The notes beneath the pieces are model-generated. The model worked only from the letters and a program-made list of their open reading frames with translations. It did no database searches and was not told the origin of the DNA. Below are positions 23,170 through 35,541 of a stretch of DNA of 64,000 nt, one piece after another. The position numbers and the translations under genes were made by a program. The stretch comes from Bactrocera neohumeralis (taxonomy: Eukaryota > Arthropoda > Insecta > Diptera > Tephritidae). Each line of letters starts with the position of its first letter. The stretch's first letter is position 1. The DNA lies in assembly GCF_024586455.1 (NCBI RefSeq), contig NC_065922.1, positions 16,984,089 through 17,048,088 on the forward strand, given 5' to 3'.

Positions 23170-25711
23170 GTTTGCGACGCTAGAACTCACGAACGACTTA
23201 AAAGAAACGACAATCAATCAAACACGTGTTAGCGCGTGAAATATTTTATATAAAAAGTAGTATTTAATATTAAAAGTAGTAGGTCTCTCCTCGCTATTGA
23301 AGAAAATCAATTATAATTGAAGAATTAAGTTAAATATTATCAAGTCCACCATATGTTAGATTGTAGAACAAATGAATAAATAATTTTCAAAAGTGATTTT
23401 TAGAAAGATATATAGAACAGAAGCTTTGGATTTCATACTCTTAAAAGACTTTTTCTTTTTTTCTGTTTTGTATGTTCATATATATGTATGTGTATGTACG
23501 CATGTCTATGTGTATGTGTCTTGTAGGCCAAATCATAAGCAATCGGCAATGCTATGCAAAATTTGTACGAAAGCTCCCATATAAAAAATTACAACAACAA
23601 CATACACAACAAATATAACTGTATATACATATAAACACTTGTACTACAGTTATGTGCCACAAATTCGTTGCAACGTTAACAAACGAGACACATGAGTCAC
23701 ACTTTAATGGCACACAGAGGCCAATAGATAAAGCAGGCAAGAATGAAATATTTATATAACGGTAAAGGAATAAAACAAAAGAAGCAACAGAAAAACAAAA
23801 ATAAAAACAAATTGAAAGCAAATTGCAGCAAGAGCAGACAAGGCTGTGCAGCTGAAGCAGCAAATGAAGGAAGACAGACGAAAAAGAACACACGAAGGAA
23901 ATGTAGAAAACGCAGAAACCGAGATGGCGAGAAACCGCAACTGCAGTGACACAAAAAAACACAAACAAAAACAAAATAATTGCGTAGTCGAAAAGCCAAA
24001 GGCATAAAAGGCGACACACGTTGAGGCGAACAAATTTTTATATTTAACAAGATGTCTTGCATTTACTTACAAGTGTAATATATATATACATACTTACATA
24101 CTTACAATGTATTTTTACATATACATACATATGTATGTATATATGGTTTTTTTTTATTTTTATGCAACTGGCTTAAGGAAAGTCGCAGGAAGCTGCTTTC
24201 GGAGCAACCACTCATTTATACACACACATATACATATGCATATGTTTTATATGCACACTCAACGGTATATACATACATACATATGTTACAAACGATAGCT
24301 AGTTGTCGCACAAGATGCAGATAAGGACAAAACACTGCAAGGCAAACAGCCACTTGCAGCTTATCTGCTTTAAGTGCACTCTCAGCGCGATGCTTATGCA
24401 CGCACACACCTACACACATGCATAGCTGTACTCATAGCAGCCACAACAATGCTTTCTGAGCCAAGAACGTGGCGTGAAAGGCAAGTAGTCAGCAAGCCAA
24501 GTCAACATAACAGCAATGCACATGAATATAGGTATACATATATGTATATACTTATACACCCATAAACACACATATATATATGTATGCATAACTGTATACT
24601 ATACATACTTGTACATAACAAAATACGAATTTGAATCTTACATGAGGTGTCGGACACTCTTTCGTTGCTGCCATAAATAACTGTTTACATTTGTTGCCAC
24701 ATACTTATATAACTATTACTATATACAGATATATAACGGTACACGCTGTTGCTTGTAGTTTTTGGCAGTCGCATTTGTCGTTAAGACTTTTTGCTTTGAG
24801 ATTATTATTTATAAAGTCGATGCTTATGGTTTGCATGTATTGTTTAACGGCAAGAGCAAGCAAAAAGGAGCAGAGAGAACATGGTAATGAATACAAAGCA
24901 GGCGATGCCAGACAATTGTTTTTGAGTGTGTGTGTGTGTGTGTGTAATGTTGTCAGCGCTGCGCTTGTTGGCATTGTGCTAATTTGTTAGTCTAAGATAC
25001 ATATCACAAGGTTATTGGCAGCTTAAGTGTAAAATGTTTTTTCATTAACCTTTATTTGATATCCACGGAGAAATATACATACAATGAAATTAATAGAAAA
25101 AAGATAGTAAAATTGCTGCATAACGCTATATATTTCATTACAAGTAGACAGAGTTAAATAAAATATCGCGTGTTTTGGTGATATTAAAGTATAGCACAGT
25201 TTCAGGCGCTCAGCTGAGAATTAATGGAAGTCTAAGCACCCTCAGACTGGCTGAAGAGCGTGAATTATAAGTATTTTTTGTGGCGCATTTAGGTAATAAC
25301 TACTCGAAACGAGTACCAGGGTTATAAAAAAAAATAAATAGTTGGCAATTGTATCATAGGCATTATCAGCAAAATTTATAAAATCAAATTAAGAATGTTT
25401 TATAAAACTTCAGTTTCGTAAATTTTTTTCGTAAAATATTTTAAAATTTGAAATTTGTAGCTTTTTTTTATTTGTATCTAGCATTTGTAACACTCCATGC
25501 GCCTAACAGTAGGCAACTATTTCGTGTTTTTAATTTATTTAGCAGAGACACACACCATTAGGAGGAATCTATCTTATTTAAGCATTATAATTTATGCGGT
25601 TGGACTTAAATTTTGCCGATTTCCACGCTATTAGCAGCACATAGTCTTTCCCTGTGCGAATTAATGCAACTTCTAAAATAAATCGAACTTTTTAACTCGC
25701 TTTTAAACATA
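23170..25711. other. No gene; microsatellite-rich unique DNA
   Basis: Overlapping frames on both strands around 23550-24060 arise from a low-stop A/G-rich plus strand (Lys/Arg-rich, poly-Phe/Cys on the reverse) and show no domain. TATG/CATA repeats occur at 23480-23515, 24080-24140, 24220-24290 and 24535-24610, with a (TG)n run at 24926-24944. Confidence 0.55.
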
Positions 25712-26810
25712 CAGTGGCGGGAATTGAAATCCGGACAAGTAGGTAGGTAGCAGTTATGGCGAAAATACATCATGTAAGTATAAGATTTGATTGAAAAAGG
25801 ATTTTTTTATTGTAATAAATAGAAGAAATATGTGCTGTTTCGTTAATCATTGATTTGTTTGTTTGGGACATACAGTTTAGAGAGTGAAAAAATATATATA
25901 TATAAAATATAAAAACAAAATACTACTGTGGATAAGAGCAAAGATTTCAACTTTGCGAAAAGAAAATCTTAGCATACGAAAGAGAAGTTTACCGTCGGGG
26001 AAAAATTTCAAAACAGTGGGTCTCTGAGTAGAAAACCAGGCTCAGGAGCAGCAAGGAAAACATATTCTAGGGAGGATCGGCAAATAGAACGCATTAACCC
26101 AAAGGATCGATTCTAAGCATCAGGATAGACATCATAGAAGACATTGGAACCGAAATCACTGCTAGAACTATACAAAACAGGATCCGGGATGCTGGTTTGA
26201 ACGCTCGACGACATGCAAAAAAGCCACTTTTGACTAAGAAAATGCGTCAACAGCGCCTCCGGTGGGCTATAAAATACCAAACGTAGACTGAAGTCCAGAA
26301 AGTAATAATTTCTGACGAGTCCAAGTTCAACATGTCGTACGTAAGGAGAAAAACTTGTGAACACTATAGCGAAAAGTGCGTCCGAAGAACGGTTAAGTAG
26401 TAAGGCACTGAATGGTTTGGGGATGCTTTTTTCACCATGGACTTGGAAGACTGTCTTTAATAGTTGAAACAGTAAACGCAATTAAGTATCAGCAAATACT
26501 GAAGGAATATTTAAAAGCTTCAATTGAAGAGCACTTTTCACAAAAACCGATCTCATCTTCCAAAATGATTCTGCGCCATGTCATCGTGCCAAAATGGTAG
26601 GTAGTAATTTTTTTTCAAGCCCTTAGTTTACACAAATTATTTCCTTAACAATATTAATAGTAGCTTTTTTTTTTTTCTAAATAAAAGACTTTCTTTAGCA
26701 AAATGAAGTTTTGACATAAGAATGGATAGGTAACAGCCCAGATTTAAAACCCATTGAGAACCTTTGGTATATTATAAAGGCCAAGGTGGCAAAGAAATGA
26801 CCCAATACCT
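25712..26810 (+). mobile_element. Tc1-like transposon (DD34E type), decayed
   Basis: Starts at 25712 with 'cagtggcgggaattgaaatc' directly after TA, a Tc1-style end. Transposase pieces follow in several frames: GLNARRHAKKPLLTKKMRQ near 26195 (end of DNA-binding region), VIISDESKFN near 26300 with catalytic Asp 1, MVWGCFFHHGLGRLSLI near 26412, and NSPDLKPIENLWYIIKAKV near 26735-26795, where the E of IENLW is the third catalytic residue. Multiple stops intervene. A matching right terminal repeat was not found, so the right limit is the last coding remnant. Confidence 0.88.
26412..26600 (+). pseudogene. Tc1 transposase central fragment
   Basis: Reads MVWGCFFHHGLGRLSLIVE, then YQQILKEYL, as in Tc1 transposases between the first and second aspartates. 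The expected QQDNAPKHTA box appears degraded near 26560 (SSSKMILRHVIVPKW), so Asp 2 is lost. The reverse frame 26113-26481 is a shadow. Confidence 0.75.
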
Positions 26811-26854
26811 TAACTGGTTGAATAAAATTTTTGAAATAAGACTATTTTTTACCC

Positions 26855-26885
26855 GGGGAAACCCATGTAACCCCATTAGTGAGTT
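26855..26885 (+). repeat. Possible end of the MITE seen at 59631-59980
   Basis: The stretch 'ggggaaacccatgtaacccc' closely resembles 59962-59980 (gaggaaacccatataacccc), including the upstream T run and CCG. Only one end is visible here. Confidence 0.4.
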
Positions 26886-28469
26886 AAATGAGTTTTTTTT
26901 TAACGCATTTTTTCACATTTTCTTGAGTTATAACTCGGATACAATGGTATGTCATTGTAATCACACTATTTTCTAGAAGAAATTTTGTTTAGGTTTCATC
27001 AAGGAAGTCGGACTCACTATAGCAGTGACCTTTTTAAACTTTTTTATTAACGACATCGAAGATCAAAAGTAGCTAGAAAAATATTATTTTTCTTCAAAAA
27101 TCTGTTGCAGTGTATTCTTGTTTAAATATGTATAAATATACCCTAAGCATTTCAAAACAATTGATACAAAAGTTTTTTGTTTTCAATTCCCAAAAATCGC
27201 CTTTTTTAGACTGTCATATCAGGCGTGCTACTTAAGGGTCTTTTCGATAGTTTATATTTCCAAAAATATCATGTGAAATTCGCAAAATCGTATCTTCAAT
27301 AGTTTTTGGATGGCAGCGTTCTGAAGAGCGACCGCTCGGAGGTGCAAACATATGCTATATAAGTAAAGCTTTAAACGCGTTTTTCTCGAAACGACATTTT
27401 TAAAAATTGCTGACATCATAAAGCAACAAGAAATTAACCGATCGACTTCAAATAAATACTAAGTATTGTTGAATACATTTATTATATAATGACCTACGAT
27501 CTTTTTGATTGGTTGAAAATTAATTAAAAAAATTACCATTTTTTACCTAAAAAAAACGATTTTTTTTTTTTTCAAAATTACGCCATTTTCTTAATTTTTG
27601 ATATTTTTCAAAGTTCGTAGGTCACTGTATAAGAAATATCTTTAAGTTTAATAAACTTTTTGAATTTTTTTGTTTCAGCTACTCATTCGGCCGGAATCAT
27701 GTCAACAGTTGAGGCACTTTTTTTTGCACCTCCGAAGACAGTCCATAAGTCCGTTATTTTCCAACAGTTTTGTATAAAAAAATCTTTAAATATAGCTGAA
27801 AATATACCTTATTACGTTCAAAGAAGTTCGAAATATTCAATCGCGTACTTTCGCTTAAAAAAATTCACGAAAATCGCCTAATTTTTCATACGTCACACTG
27901 GTATAGCCCCTTAAGCTTTATAATTTTTTTATGAAAATAAAAGCCTATTTTTGAAAGGATTAAAAATATTGCAATAATTTAATAACCTTCATTTTTATTT
28001 TTAAGCCAATTCATTGGAAAATTTCCCAGTTATTTTTTTAGTATTTTTCCTTTAAATATTTATTTACACAAATTCATTTACAACTATTATCATAATCAAT
28101 TCAAGCGCTATTTCCGAATCCGCTTTACAATCTAAACCACTAGCATTTATTGTGAAATTTATTATTAAATGATTTACGTAAATAGAAAATAACAATCTGC
28201 TAACTGTTTTAAATGTGTGTGTGGAGTGCGGATATTGGCATTAGAATAAATATTCCCAAATTATAAGTGCGGCCATGCGCCAGCGAAAGATAATCTAAAT
28301 TTATGTATTTGGATGCAGCTGGCGGCAACAAAATGTGGCTGCAGTGTATTTTGTACATAAGCAATGCAAACATATGCACATTTTAATGCTTAAGTTTTTT
28401 TTTGCTGCAAAAGTACAGCTGTATGTTGTACTGAGAGACTTTTGTTGCGACAATGAGGTGAAAAACCGA
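26886..28469. other. No gene; AT-rich, possible decayed repeat at 27230-27905
   Basis: 27230-27905 starts 'cttaagggtctttt' and ends 'tagccccttaag', with T-rich blocks around a GC-richer core near 27330. The ends are weakly complementary. The frame 27660-27881 has no recognisable domain. The rest is unique-looking. Confidence 0.45.
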
Positions 28470-29330
28470 AAATTTTGTTTGGAAGTTATGCATACTTGGC
28501 TGAAAATTTTGTAATTGACTAAATTATTTACGAAGTAACTAGTTACGAACTGGTTTCAAAGGAGTGAGTTGAAGAGGAAAGTGACGAATCGGATTTGTGA
28601 AGTGAAAAAATTTATATTTTGTTTGGAAATTGAGAATTCATGGGTGAAAAATCTGTAATTAGCTTAATTTTTTTACGATGTAACTAGTTACGAACTGGTT
28701 TCAAAAAAACCAATTTAGAGTGAGTTGAAGAGGAAAGTGAAGTATAGGTTTTTGACGGAAAAGTCTAGTCTTTTGTTTGGAAATTATGCATTCATGGCTC
28801 AAAAATTTAATTAGCGAAATTATTTATGATGAACTAGTTACCAACTGGTTTCAAAAAAACCAATTTAGAGTTGAAGAGAAAAGTGAAGAGTCGGTTTTGT
28901 GACGGAAACGTCTAGTCTTTTGTTTAGAAATTATGCAATTATTGGTGAAAAATTTAATTAGATAATTTTTGTACGATGTAACTATGTAATTATAAACTGG
29001 TTTCATTTAGAGTGAGTTGAAGAGGAAAGTGAAATATAGGTTTTGTGAGGAAAAGTCTAGTCTTTTGTTTAGAAATTATGCAATTATTGGTGAAAAATAT
29101 AATTAGATAAATTTTGTACGATGTAACTAGTCATAAACTAGTTTCAAAGTAACCAATTCAGAGTGAGTTGAAGAGGAAAACGATGGTTTTGTGAAATTTG
29201 GAAAGTATGCATTCATTGGTGAAAAATCTGTAATTAGCTTAATTTTTTTACGATGTAACTAGTTACGAACTGATTTCAAAAGAACCAGTTTTGGATGAGT
29301 TGCAAAAAGAGCGTAAAAATTTGTTTAGTA
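28470..29330 (+). repeat. Six-unit tandem satellite-like array, period about 145 bp
   Basis: Units begin with 'ttttgtttggaaattatg' or close variants near 28473, 28617, 28771, 28918, 29063 and 29192. Each carries 'acgatgtaactagttacgaa' then 'ctggtttcaaa', and ends with 'gagtgagttgaagaggaaag'. The 'aactagtt' core is palindromic. A diverged outlier lies at 29537-29575. Unit-to-unit divergence includes short deletions. The last unit is shortened. Confidence 0.93.
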
Positions 29331-29814
29331 AACTAATTTTGAATGATATGAAAATAATTTAAAATTTTTTTTGTAGTATTTTTCATCTAATTCATTAACC
29401 AACAGTTTTTAGTAAATTTTTAGAAACAAGTACACAAAGCTACCCGCTTTTTTTATTTGCACACTATTATATGTATTTAATTAAACAAATCTGCATTCAA
29501 AATCAACTAAACAGTGACCTATAGCTGACACCTAATTTAACTAGTTACATATTTGACTAGTTATGAACTAGTTTTTAGATTTCTAGTTGCTCAAAACGAA
29601 TATTGAAGAATTTTTTTCTTTTTAATTTTGAGCCTCATTATTTTCATTACAGAATTGAAATTTTTTACAAACAAGCTTACTTCCAAGACAAAGATGCCAG
29701 AAATATTGACATTTTCTAAAAGGTTTTTAGGAAATTATATTGTAAAAATGAAGTCACGATCTAAAACACTACAAAAATAATCAAAGGCTGCAGAAGAATT
29801 TACATATATAACCT
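29331..29814. other. No gene; satellite flank
   Basis: AT-rich DNA with one degenerate satellite echo at 29537-29575 carrying three 'actagtt' type words. No coding signal. Confidence 0.6.
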
Positions 29815-30005
29815 TCGCGTATAGCTTAGTGGGTAATGGCGGTTTGGCAAACACGAACTACCGGATTCTACTTTTCAACTGCAGACATCCTAAAGAATGA
29901 CTACTTCTCATGGAACTAGTAACTAAACTCCTCCCTGTTATCGCAAAGGACCAAAACTGGTCTATGCGTGGTTCATTAACCTACCAGATTAACCTAACCT
30001 AATAA
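29815..30005 (+). repeat. Candidate tRNA-derived SINE
   Basis: The word 'tagcttagtgg' at 29826-29836 fits the pol III A box (TRGCNNAGYGG). A weak B-box-like 'ccggattctac' follows about 35 bp later. The unit ends with 'ccagattaacctaacctaat', a tail style common in fly retroelements. About 190 bp long. A 3' end of a LINE with the same tail is the alternative. Confidence 0.4.
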
Positions 30006-31433
30006 ATGGTCTTGAAAAATATGCCCGAAGACGTAAGTTTCAAGATTATGATTAAAAAAAACTATATAAAATCCAGCTTTCGATACTGCATTACCTGAGT
30101 TTTCGATAGTAATGACTCTAAACTCGAGGTGAAGAACAAATTTGATCATATATACATATATACGTTCGAAGGTTGTCCAATAATCTCAAAAAGTTTTTTT
30201 TTTATTTCGATTAAAATTGGAGTTATCTCTTTGAAGATAGAACGTGCATACTAAGAAAGGCAGGAAAGAAAAATCACCAGAAGCCATTGATAAAAATCAG
30301 TTGAATCGCTTGCACACATACAAACAAACATATTTGTCTACTAAAAAGCACTTTTATTCATTTCAGAGTCAGAGAGCTGCTACGGATTTCGGAGACTATG
30401 TGTCACAACGTGCCAGCACTTAAAAATGCAACAGCGATATTAGAATGTGTACTAGAAGCGATGCACCGAATGCAGGGCTATCGCTCACGTTAAGCCACTG
30501 CTTGTTTGTATATTGGTATATACACATATACAACAACAAATTTGGTATGCACACATTTAGTGTCAAGCTGAGCGACGTGTGTAAGCACATACTTGCCGCA
30601 CATAACCAAGCAACATACACGCATGTGTGAGTATGTATGTATGTATGACTGCCTTAACGACCCACGATGCAACGAGCTGCACTTAAGCTGGCTTAAAGTG
30701 TTAAAGGATAACATTGGCAAAAGGATAATAATGTGTATGCATGTGTAATATAGCTAAGCGATCAGGTGCTAGGCAACGCCAGCGTTAGCACACACCCACC
30801 AACACAGAATCGAAGGCGCACACACACTCACGCCACTTTACTTTTGTGCAAAGAGCGAGCGCAGGGCGCGTGTTTGCATATCAGCAGGTGAGTGTCACTG
30901 CAAGCATACGCCGAGTTGTTGCATTGCCGCTGTGGTTCTTGTTGTTTATAATGCTGGCATATAGCAAATATAAATAAGAGCACAGGCACGTGCTGTTGCA
31001 TGTATCTATGCATATATGCCACTCACTTGACCAACGTTCTGAGGCGCCGTTTTCTTTACACTTTCGATTGCAGTTTTTGCCTGCGAGTCGAAGTGAAAAT
31101 ATTTGCTTGACTCGAGTTACTTTGCTTAGCAAATGTGAGCGTTGCACAAACTCTAACGGCCTTCTGCCACATACCAAGGTGTATGCTTGCCTTTACAGCC
31201 TTCTTTTACTTGCTTATCGAGTAAATAAACATAAAATTTCACAAGTTTAGGATTTCTATTGAAATTCCTGCATTTCACCATAGTTTTAGTCAACTTTGCT
31301 TGCTGTCTACTTCTACCTGCTTTTGGCAAGTTTCAGCCGTTGCTATCAAACTGTGAAGCTGACTGAGTGACTGGCGGGCTTCCATTTCACTAGCCAGCAT
31401 CTCGAAAGTTTCTAAAAATTCGAGTTTCGTTTA
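30006..31433. other. No gene; unique-looking DNA
   Basis: Overlapping frames at 30420-31250 on both strands (up to 98 codons) have no recognisable domain and contradict each other in phase. CA and CATA microsatellites are scattered at 30600-30650 and 30790-30830. Confidence 0.5.
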
Positions 31434-31590
31434 ATTTTGTTGTTGTTGTGATATGTTGTTGTTGTTATAATATGTTGTTGTTGTTATGATATGTTGTTGT
31501 TGTTATGATATGTTGTTGTTGTTATAATATGTTGTTGTTGTTTTGATATGTTGTTGCTGTTATTTTGATATGTTGTTGTAGTGCCATATA
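31434..31590 (+). repeat. 19-bp minisatellite, about seven units
   Basis: The unit 'atatgttgttgttgttatg' repeats at exactly 19-bp spacing (31451, 31470, 31489, 31508, 31527, 31546), then one 22-bp unit (31568). Variation is limited to one or two positions per unit, so it is young or homogenised. It is embedded in TTG-repeat DNA. Confidence 0.95.
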
Positions 31591-32091
31591 TTGTGTACTT
31601 AACTGCCAGCCCGTAAACAAGCAATTAAATGGAAACGAACTAGGCGAGTGCCGCATAGAACCGTTTCTTTTGTAAACCCTGCAGGGTTCGGATAATCGAT
31701 GGAAGTATTTTTTCAATTAGACTACCGGCAGGACAACATAAATTTTCCTAAAACATTTTTATGTTTACTTTTTGTTGGAGTTTTTCATTTGCACTCGTAC
31801 GCTAGATTTAGCTTAAGCAACACCATTAAATATGCAGAGTTGCTCCCATAAAAAAAAGAACAAAAGAAAGGAAAAAAAGGTATCAAAGTGAAGCCAATGG
31901 AGAGGAAGGATAGAAAATATGTGCAGAGTTCTCAAGTATTTTAATTTGTGAGAAAAATTGTAGTGAGTTGTTTGCTAAATAGAGAATCAGTAAGACAAGA
32001 GTAAGCTCGCCGTTTTTTATAATACATTATATATATTTTTTTTGAATAGTGGCAACTCTTTTAGATATACAATGTTTGTTAATGTCCTTAA
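31591..32091. other. No gene seen
   Basis: Unique-looking AT-rich DNA between the minisatellite and a retrotransposon copy. Confidence 0.6.
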
Positions 32092-33415
32092 GAGTAAAGG
32101 CTGACACCACCGCCGTCCAAGAAGTGCCTTAGACGAGACAAGAACTGAGATGAGTAGGTCCTTGTGGCATTTACTATAATTATCATATAAAGGAGCGCAA
32201 ATTCGGGATTCGTAGTAGGAGAGAGACTCCGTCGCCGAGTCCTGGCATTCACCCCGGTGGATGAAGGTTTAGTCATAATCCGCCTCAAGGCGAAGTTCTT
32301 CAGCATATCGATGATTTGCGCCCACGCCCCGACGGAAGAGAAGGATGATGTGACCAAAGATGTCCTCTATAAGTGCTTGGAGCGCACCTACATATGAGAG
32401 CTCTCCACGTGCTTGGTTACTTTGACGCCAGAGTGGGCAAGCAAGGTATATTTGGCACAACAGTCGGTAAATTCAGCCTCCTTCAGCCTCCATGAGGAAA
32501 TATCCCAAAATGGATTGAGGCTGTTCGACTTCGCCAAGGCCCGATATATGGTTATCTGTGATACTAGATTCCTGCATAGAAAAATTCATCAAGCTATCTA
32601 TCTCCGAACCCAAAAGCCATCAACCAAATCGATCATGTTGAGATAGAACGATGAAGGTTGCCAATTCCAGTAGAAAGAAAACAGACTGCCTACCTCGCAA
32701 CATTAGAATCGACCACAACACATGCGGGATGGGATAGATAATGCTTGGAAATTCTACGAAAAGATGCGCCGACTAACAGAAGGTTTCAAGACCGAAGCCT
32801 TCTCTTGTAGAATTCCCAGAGGTGATCCAGTGCTTGATGCCCAGAGCATACTGAAATTATGGAGGGAACACTTCTTCAGCCTGTAGAATGGCAGTGAACC
32901 CATAACACCAGGAGATGGTGAACCCGATTCCCCAATCGATGACGATGGAGAGGATATTTCATTCTCCCAATCATGGAGAAGTTCGAGTTGCAATTACTCG
33001 TCTGAAGAACAAGAAAGCGCTGGACCCCGATAGATAGCCGGCCGAGCTATTCAAATACGGGGACAAAGAACAGAAGATTTCAAGACCAGAGCATTCTCTT
33101 GTAGTATCCCAGGGGTGATCTAGTGACTAATGCCCAGGCATACTGAAATTATGGAGAGAACACTTCTCCAGCCTGTTGAATGGCAGTGAAAGCACACCAC
33201 ATGAAAATAGGATCATCACCCACCACCTCTTCGTCCATTTCAAAGCTGCTTTTGACAGCTCGAAAAGAAACTATTTACATTCCTCTATGTAAGGTATCCC
33301 CACAAAGCTAATACGGCTGTGTCAATTGACGTTGAGCAATACCAAAAGCACCATCAGGATTGGGAAGTATCTTTCCGAGCCGTTCAATACCAAACGAGGC
33401 GAACTACACCGAAAT
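32092..33415 (+). mobile_element. Decayed RTE-like retrotransposon, copy 2
   Basis: Endonuclease pieces appear first: VGPCGIYYNYHIKERKFGI near 32155 and the SLHEEISQNGLRLFDFAKAR region in the open piece 32413-32646. The linker (LWREHF..., ITRLKNKKA) comes next, then the start of the reverse transcriptase (TKLIRLCQLTLSNTKSTIRI near 33300-33360), and the copy stops at about 33415 before the catalytic box. The linker segment is duplicated in tandem: 32787-32897 and 33077-33190 are about 90 percent alike, and an internal piece is lost between them. Many stops. No 3' tail. Confidence 0.85.
32413..32646 (+). pseudogene. Retrotransposon endonuclease fragment
   Basis: Reads QSVNSASFSLHEEISQNGLR then LFDFAKARYMVICDTRF, matching the exonuclease-endonuclease-phosphatase fold segment around the N-G-L-R-L-x-D-F motif. 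The copy at 44420 gives MRLIDFGAARKMVICST for the same place. It is a broken copy. The frame is short on both sides because of shifts. Confidence 0.75.
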
Positions 33416-34753
33416 GTAATTAAATTTTAAATAAATAAGATCTGTCAACAATTCTCCCCTTTTATTTGCCAAAAATATGCTTGTGTCCAATATGCCCACT
33501 GGACGACTACTAAAAATAAATCAGTGTCCCCAAACACAAAAACACATACTGACATACATATGTACACACACACACAAGCACAAAGCGAAGTCACAATAAA
33601 CACCAGTTAAGCGCAAACAAACTGAGAAAGAGTCAAGTCGAACTTGCGAAGATGTGAATTTTATTGCAGCAAAAGTTATTGGCCTTTAAGGGAGCAAAGT
33701 TGTAACTTAATAAATTGCAAGTTTTAAGCAGACAGCCACTGTCAAATTGCGTGCGCACTTGCACTAGTCAAGTACTTTTGGCATTTTTTTTTGCGCTCCA
33801 CAAACTTATATTTATTTAAGTTTTCGTAGAAGATACAAATTGATTGCTCTGAAAATGTCCATGCAAGTGAGTTAACTTTTATGAGTAGAGACAGTAATGA
33901 ATGAACATGTTTATGGTATGAGTTTATGTCGTGATTGCAGCAACAAAAAAAGTAATTTTTTACGGAGTAGTGAAGAAGAATTTTCGGAGCTTTTAAGGTC
34001 CATAGAAAGGGAGATAGAAATGTGAGGTTTCGGTGTGTACAACTAACTCAACAACTGACTAATGACAGCTACAACAAATTAGACCGTTTTCGATTCGCTT
34101 ATTCGCTGCTTGCTCGGCTGTTTGAAAAAAATGTAATGCTAACAATTATTAAGTACAATAAGAGATTATGTGAGTATATCATATCTTCTTAATCATGCCA
34201 ATTGTATGTTCGATTCGCGCCTACAAATTAAGTATATTTGACCTTTTGTTAAAAATATTTCCTAACGATGAACTAAAAGCCGAAAGAGGCTTTGGAATTT
34301 AATTTTTTATAATTAGTATAATGAGAATTTTGAATATATATGTATATAATATAAGGGATTTTAGATGAAAAATGTTGATAAAATATATGTAATAATTCAC
34401 GAAACAATTTTAAAGACTTATTATAGAATATTTTTCGCAACATTTGACACCACTGAACGTTCACCTATAAAACTCATCAAAAATGTTCCAATGAGACAGA
34501 CGTCATGTGTTTGAAAAATGAAGTAAAATATTTGCGAATATCCTTTAGGTTTTAAGCAATCACATATGTAGTGTACACTGGTGAATTTGTTTATTCTGAA
34601 GTGTCGCATAACCTCTTCATAAATAATATTTCACGGGAATTCAGCTTACAGAAAGTTTATGGATGTTAGATTAAGCTTTCTCGTCCACTGCTGTAAAGGC
34701 ATCTCAAATTGATTGATCAAATAAATCTTTAAGAAGTAACGGTTTTTTTAACA
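33416..34753. other. No gene seen
   Basis: AT-rich unique-looking DNA. Reverse frames 34273-34609 overlap and lack any domain. CA repeats at 33555-33580. Confidence 0.55.
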
Positions 34754-34975
34754 GGGACGCCGCTCTTTTGACATTTCTCTTCAGTAAAATTTTTTATTTC
34801 ATTATGGAAAGATAGATCCAACAACCGAAGTTATTAAAAGACTGAAATTATATTTTGAGCGCTACGTCCAATTTATGGTCGTCTTCGTTCAGATCAACCA
34901 TTGAGCGTCTAGTCTTCAGTAAAATTTTTTGCAAAATGTTCCTGTGCCAGTATGGAAAGATACGTTATTGGTCAG
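34754..34975 (+). mobile_element. DD41D mariner 5' fragment, copy D
   Basis: Aligns with 10612-10865 of copy B: shared 'cttttgacatt' then 'atttcattatggaaagata', and the 'gagcgctacgtccaattta' block followed by 'tggtcgt'. It carries the start codon region and the DNA-binding domain only. The copy ends abruptly at about 34975, where another repeat begins. Confidence 0.8.
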
Positions 34976-35345
34976 GATGGTCCTAATTACAATCTGAAAA
35001 ATGGACGAAATCTTATGGTAACCCCGCCTCATATAACAGTATCATGAAAAAATACTAAAAGCGCGCTAAATGAATAACTAAATACGCCAGAGACATTAAA
35101 TTTGACGCAGGCATGGTATGAAAGTGCTCTATGGGAGCGGGGGTAAAAATTCGACGATAGGCGTGGCACCGCCCACTTTTAGGTGAAATCACATATTTCG
35201 AGTTTCGTCCGACCGATTTCTATAAAATTTGGTACCTGATATTCCTGTGACACTCTTATGTCACAGTGTGAAAATGAGTGAAATCGTATGACAGCCATGC
35301 CTACTATCCAAAAAACAATTTTAAATTCCACTTGATTCTTTCACT
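34976..35345 (+). repeat. Dispersed repeat R1, plus copy
   Basis: Contains 'gtaaccccgcctcatataac', 'tgaataactaaatacgccag' and 'caccgcccacttttaggtga' followed by 'aatcacatat'. The same string of blocks occurs in reverse at 50741-51035. The two are about 60-70 percent alike by eye over 250 bp. It encodes nothing recognised. Confidence 0.75.
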
Positions 35346-35541
35346 TTACAGTATACAAATCAAGAATGAATTAATATATCGGGATAAAACTTTGCACGAA
35401 TAGTGTATTTAAGATGTGCCACATTATGACTAAAAATTGCGTAAATCGAACCCAAACTGTTCAAGCCCCTAGGTACTGAATGTGGGTGCACTGCTTATAG
35501 TTAACTTTTTGCTGAAAGTATCAGTCACTTTGCGACATATA
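35346..35541. other. No gene seen
   Basis: Short spacer before a mariner. No features. Confidence 0.6.

Noticed and set aside
23552..24062. Overlapping Cys/Phe-rich reverse frames as a membrane protein
   Set aside because: All three phases are similarly open because the plus strand is A/G-rich. No start or domain is supported.
27005..27025. A 'gactcactatag' word resembling a T7 promoter core
   Set aside because: Only 12 bases match, the upstream part is absent, and this is a eukaryotic window. Chance.
31434..31590. Regular short repeats as a CRISPR array
   Set aside because: Units are contiguous with no spacers, and the sequence is from a nuclear fly-like genome.
34200..34225. 'gttcgattcgcgcc' as a tRNA T-arm
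   Set aside because: No matching A box or acceptor stem within 80 bases upstream.
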